A stretch of DNA of 54,882 bases from an uncultured Clostridia bacterium (GTDB lineage Bacteria; Bacillota; Clostridia; Oscillospirales; Acutalibacteraceae): contig CALWDJ010000013.1 in the NCBI GenBank assembly GCA_944376655.1, positions 1 to 54,882 of the forward strand, read 5' to 3'. Position numbers and translations under genes: made by a program. The notes beneath the pieces were generated by a model. It ran no database searches. It was not told the origin of the DNA and saw only the letters and a list, made by a program, of their open reading frames with translations. Numbering within the stretch: position 1 is the stretch's first letter; the number at the start of each line of letters is the position of its first letter. Positions 52,409 through 54,882 of this stretch are shown one piece after another.

Positions 52409-53145
52409 TGATTTTCCTCCCTCGCGGTGTCCGCAAGCACCCTGCAGCCGCTGTCCACCGTGCAGAGCAGCTGCGGCAGTATTTCTTCCTTTGTCCCCTC
52501 AGAGGAAACCGTACCGCCGCCGAGGACTATTATCCTGTCCGCGATATTAAGGATGCGCTCCTGATGCGAAATGATTATGATTGTTCCTCCCGATTCCTTA
52601 CGCATTTTCTCAAAAACACGTATCAGGTTGCCGAAGCTCCACAGGTCAATACCGGCTTCTGGCTCATCGAATATCGACACCTTTGTAGAACGGGCGAGCA
52701 CAGAGGCTATCTCTATTCTTTTAAGCTCGCCGCCCGAAAGAGACGAGTTTATCTCCCGGTTTATATAGTCGCGCGCGCAGAGCCCGACCTGCGACAGATA
52801 GTCGCAGGCTTCATTTATGCCCAGCTTTTTCCCCGCGGCAAGACCCAGCATATCGTAAACCGTGAGTCCCTTGAAATGCACCGGCTGCTGAAAAGCGAAG
52901 CTGATGCCGCGGTTTGCCCTCTCGGTGACCGACATATGCGTTATATCCTCGCCGTCAAGAAGTATCTGACCCGACACGGGCGCGATAATTCCGGCGATTA
53001 TTTTTGCCAGTGTTGATTTGCCGCCTCCGTTCGGACCGGTTATGACAACAAAGCTGTTGTCTATTTTAAGATTTATATTTTTAAGAATTTCCTTTTCTCC
53101 GCTTTCGTTTTCAGCATTGAAGGAAATATTTTTGAGCTCTAACAT
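52405..53145 (-). CDS. sufC: SufC-like Fe-S assembly ATPase
   Basis: A 246-residue ABC ATPase: Walker A GPNGGGKS, Q-loop ISFAFQQPVHFKGLTVYDML, signature LSGGELKRIE, Walker B VSIFDEPEAGID, H-loop ISHQERIL. The ELKR signature and EPEAGIDLWSF are typical of SufC rather than of transport ATPases. Partner of the SufB-like protein. No sufS, sufU or sufD gene is next to it. Confidence 0.88.
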   Translation of the reverse strand: MLELKNISFNAENESGEKEILKNINLKIDNSFVVITGPNGGGKSTLAKIIAGIIAPVSGQILLDGEDITHMSVTERANRGISFAFQQPVHFKGLTVYDMLGLAAGKKLGINEACDYLSQVGLCARDYINREINSSLSGGELKRIEIASVLARSTKVSIFDEPEAGIDLWSFGNLIRVFEKMRKESGGTIIIISHQERILNIADRIIVLGGGTVSSEGTKEEILPQLLCTVDSGCRVLADTAREENQ

Positions 53146-53230
53146 TTTTTCCTCCGAAATAATTTATCTATTATATCATACCTTTTTTCGTCTCCAAAAT
53201 CAACAGTTTTAAGAAAAAACCCGTTATTTT

Positions 53231-53932
53231 TCACAGCTCCATAGGTTTAAGGAACGCACGGTACTCAGCCTGAAAGCTCTTTGAGTAACTGCGGCTCATA
53301 TGAAGCCGCTCCCCGTTGTGCAGCTTTACCGTATCGCTGCTGTACGCCGCGATATGCTTTAAATTGACTATATACGCGCGGTTTATTTTGCTGAAACAGC
53401 TTTTAGGCAGAGAGTCGTATACCCTCGCCATTGTTTTGTGGCAGCGTATACTGCCGTCGCGGAGATTGACAAGACAGTTTTTATTATCCGCCTCGATATA
53501 AAAAATATCTCCGGTGCGAAGACAGAAGGTATCGCCGCCGTCCTTTATAAACAAAGGACTGCTGACCGAACCGGCAGTAAAAAAATCGTCGAGTACCCGA
53601 AAAAGGCTTTCCCTTAAGAGCGGCTTGAGCAGAAAACGGTACGGATGAACCTTGAAGCTCTCAAAAATAAAGCCCGTATCCGCACTTAAGAAAATAATAC
53701 CGCACATTCCGCCTTTTTGCCTCATAAAATGCGCGGTTTCAAGACCGTTCAGATCCTCGCTCATATAATCAAGAATAACAAGATGATATTTTTCCCATTC
53801 AGACAGCAGCGCCTTGCCTGATCGGTACTCTGATACCACAAGCTCAATATTATGTATGCTGGCGTATTCGTATATCATCTGCTTTGTTGCAGAAGACGCC
53901 GCCGCGTCGCTGTCGCATAATGCTATGCGCAT
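53231..53932 (-). CDS. LytTR-type response regulator
   Basis: A 233-residue regulator of the AgrA/LytR class. Receiver domain with acidic pocket CDSD (7, 9) and phosphoacceptor Asp55 (LVILDYM), then a C-terminal LytTR DNA-binding domain (FCLRTGDIFYIEADNKNCLVNLRDGSIRCHKTM ... CFSKINRAYIVNLKHI). Start ATG 53932 has GAGAGG 9 nt upstream; a frame to 53971 would begin upstream of the transcription start. No histidine kinase is adjacent, so its signal source is unknown. A perfect promoter drives it. Confidence 0.88.
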   Translation of the reverse strand: MRIALCDSDAAASSATKQMIYEYASIHNIELVVSEYRSGKALLSEWEKYHLVILDYMSEDLNGLETAHFMRQKGGMCGIIFLSADTGFIFESFKVHPYRFLLKPLLRESLFRVLDDFFTAGSVSSPLFIKDGGDTFCLRTGDIFYIEADNKNCLVNLRDGSIRCHKTMARVYDSLPKSCFSKINRAYIVNLKHIAAYSSDTVKLHNGERLHMSRSYSKSFQAEYRAFLKPMEL

Positions 53933-53972
53933 TTGCTGTGCCTCTCTTTCCTTTTCGACCTTTTTCGACATT

Positions 53973-54001
53973 ATTATACATTACGTGCTAAAAAATGTCA
54001 A
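53973..54001 (-). promoter_or_regulatory. Promoter of the LytTR regulator
   Basis: TTGACA, 17-nt spacer, TATAAT on the minus strand; transcription would start near 53966. Confidence 0.9.
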
Positions 54002-54090
54002 TATATTACTTTTTTCAACTTCATAATATGTTTTTTTTGTATTTAACTCCGTTTTTATGTCTTTTTACTCCATATTTTGTAATTTTCGCA

Positions 54091-54129
54091 CCGGATTTCA
54101 GTAGTATTTCCTAATAAAGGAAAATCCGG
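54091..54129. other. Inverted repeat in the LytTR-sigma gap
   Basis: CCGGATTT ... TATTTCC ... GGAAA ... ATCCGG forms an imperfect stem. It has no T-run in either direction; a binding site or remnant terminator is possible. Confidence 0.35.
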
Positions 54130-54162
54130 CATAAAAAAATAAAAAGACAGGTTTACAAAATA

Positions 54163-54201
54163 ACGGCATTTTCCTTTCTTGAGTTTGAAAGGAAGTGCCG
54201 T
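54163..54201 (+). promoter_or_regulatory. Hairpin burying the ribosome site of the sigma-like gene
   Basis: ACGGCA/TGCCGT outer and TCCTTTC/GAAAGGA inner stems around TTGAGTTT. The Shine-Dalgarno AAAGGAAG (54187-54194) is inside the 3' arm, two bases before ATG 54204 the stem ends. Translation would need the stem to open. Confidence 0.65.
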
Positions 54202-54203
54202 AA

Positions 54204-54731
54204 ATGTGCAACAGCGAAATAATAAAAATAATAAAGGAAATACAGTCAAACGATATGAGCCGTTTCGGAGAGCTTTACGATGTTTTCTCGGTGCTTATCC
54301 GTCATTTTGAGAACAAGGCGGATTTTGAGGACGCGTCTTCTGAGCTTTCCCTGTTTCTGCTCGAGCTTATTTACTCGCTTGACACCGATAAATTCATTCC
54401 CGACAGCTCTGAAGCTCTTAAAAGGTATATCGCCGTATCGCTCCGCAACCGTTACATAGCCCTTTCCAAAAGAAAAGCCGCGCGCAGATGCGAGATCGCT
54501 TGTCTTGAGGAAAACACCGCCTCGACAGTGCTTAATCAGGACGAAAGGCTGGCGCTCAGGGAGGGGCTGCGCCTTTTGTCCGTACAGCAGAGAAAGGCGG
54601 TTGTCTTAAGGCATATTTACGGCTTCAGCGATGCAGAGATAGCGGACAGGCTCGGAATAACCAGACAGGCGGTAAACCGTCTCGGAAGCAGGGGGCTTAA
54701 GACCCTGCGGCAGTATTTCGGCATACTTTAA
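54204..54731 (+). CDS. Sigma-70-family RNA polymerase sigma factor (ECF-like)
   Basis: A 175-residue protein with a region-2-like N-terminus (FGELYDVFSVLIRHFENKADFEDASSELSLFLLELIYSLD, YIAVSLRNRYIALSKRKAARR) and a region-4 helix-turn-helix (LSVQQRKAVVLRHIYGFSDAEIADRLGITRQAVNRLGSRGLKTLRQYF). This is the short sigma type of Firmicutes, often tied to mobile elements or stress. No anti-sigma gene is beside it in the window. Its ribosome site lies in a stable hairpin. A terminator and a group II intron follow. Confidence 0.8.
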   Translation: MCNSEIIKIIKEIQSNDMSRFGELYDVFSVLIRHFENKADFEDASSELSLFLLELIYSLDTDKFIPDSSEALKRYIAVSLRNRYIALSKRKAARRCEIACLEENTASTVLNQDERLALREGLRLLSVQQRKAVVLRHIYGFSDAEIADRLGITRQAVNRLGSRGLKTLRQYFGIL

Positions 54732-54766
54732 GGCGGCATAAAAAGCGGATTACCGCCGTATTATGC

Positions 54767-54804
54767 AAAAACAGCGTATACCCTAAAAAGGCATACGCTG
54801 TTTT
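54767..54804 (+). terminator. Terminator of the sigma-like gene
   Basis: AAAACAGCGTAT with partner ATACGCTGTTTT and inner CC/GG, A-rich loop. The intron starts 4 nt after it. Confidence 0.85.
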
Positions 54805-54808
54805 CTTA

Positions 54809-54882
54809 GTGTGCTCGGCACGCGTAATAACTTGGCGGTGAAAGTCCGCTACAGGCTTGGCAGTAGGAACTGTTAGCCGAAG
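54809..54882 (+). mobile_element. 5' end of a group II intron (runs off the window)
   Basis: It begins GTGTGCTCGGCACGCG, a typical 5' splice-site start, then GGCGGTGAAAGTCCGCTACA and CAGTAGGAACTGTTAGCCGA, the conserved domain I sequences of bacterial group II introns (GTGAAAGTCC ... GGAAC-GTTAGCCGAAG). The reverse transcriptase and 3' end lie beyond the window. Insertion just after a terminator hairpin is what class C introns do. Confidence 0.8.

Overview
The window looks like chromosomal DNA of a Gram-positive gut anaerobe of the class Clostridia, most likely Oscillospiraceae/Ruminococcaceae. Evidence: consensus TTGACA-17-TATAAT promoters, strong AGGAGG-type ribosome sites, a single-chain pyruvate:ferredoxin oxidoreductase, a group II ECF transporter core, a two-gene SufBC iron-sulfur system, DUF5711 and CmpB-like proteins, and a choloylglycine-hydrolase-family enzyme. 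The family assignment is an inference. Most genes lie on the minus strand.

Layout. 1-840: the tail of a transposase, an intact tRNA-Arg(CCT), three decayed copies of a tRNA-Arg-like sequence, and tRNA-Gly(TCC). 870-7400: carD, then a purine operon (xpt, BMP lipoprotein, nupO, nupP, nupQ) behind a 200-nt structured leader with its own terminator. 7530-14160: an FAD-dependent dehydrogenase and a Gld-type ABC operon. 14430-16540: small genes, a structured dispersed repeat and a solitary 5S rRNA gene with a perfect promoter. 16760-24370: pyruvate:ferredoxin oxidoreductase, an amide hydrolase, a membrane protein and a ClpE-like unfoldase. 24430-34100: a long housekeeping run (ruvCAB, glmM, methyltransferase, ecfA1-A2-T, truA, DUF5711, cvpA). 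34320-38660: the potABCD polyamine operon. 38660-41490: a GH2 beta-galactosidase.

41700-46630 is the most interesting part: an apparent RiPP operon encoding a secreted cohesin-like protein, a 39-residue candidate precursor peptide missed by simple ORF calling, a radical SAM/SPASM maturase, an HPr-kinase-like protein, a PqqD-like protein and an S24/S26-type peptidase. Divergent from it is a 59-residue membrane protein whose promoter carries a LexA-type palindrome. 47100-54882: tRNA-Ser with a duplicated terminator, a cpsC/cpsD pair, birA, deoD, a second copy of the dispersed repeat, the minimal sufBC pair, a LytTR regulator, a sigma-like factor whose ribosome site is buried in a hairpin, and the 5' end of a group II intron immediately after a terminator.

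How the parts work together: xpt and the BMP/Nup transporter form a purine uptake and salvage unit. EcfA1/A2/T energise vitamin or metal S-components encoded elsewhere. PqqD, radical SAM, kinase and peptidase would bind, modify and mature the small peptide. SufBC builds Fe-S clusters of the kind needed by the radical SAM enzyme and the oxidoreductase. All assignments come from reading the sequence; no database search was run.
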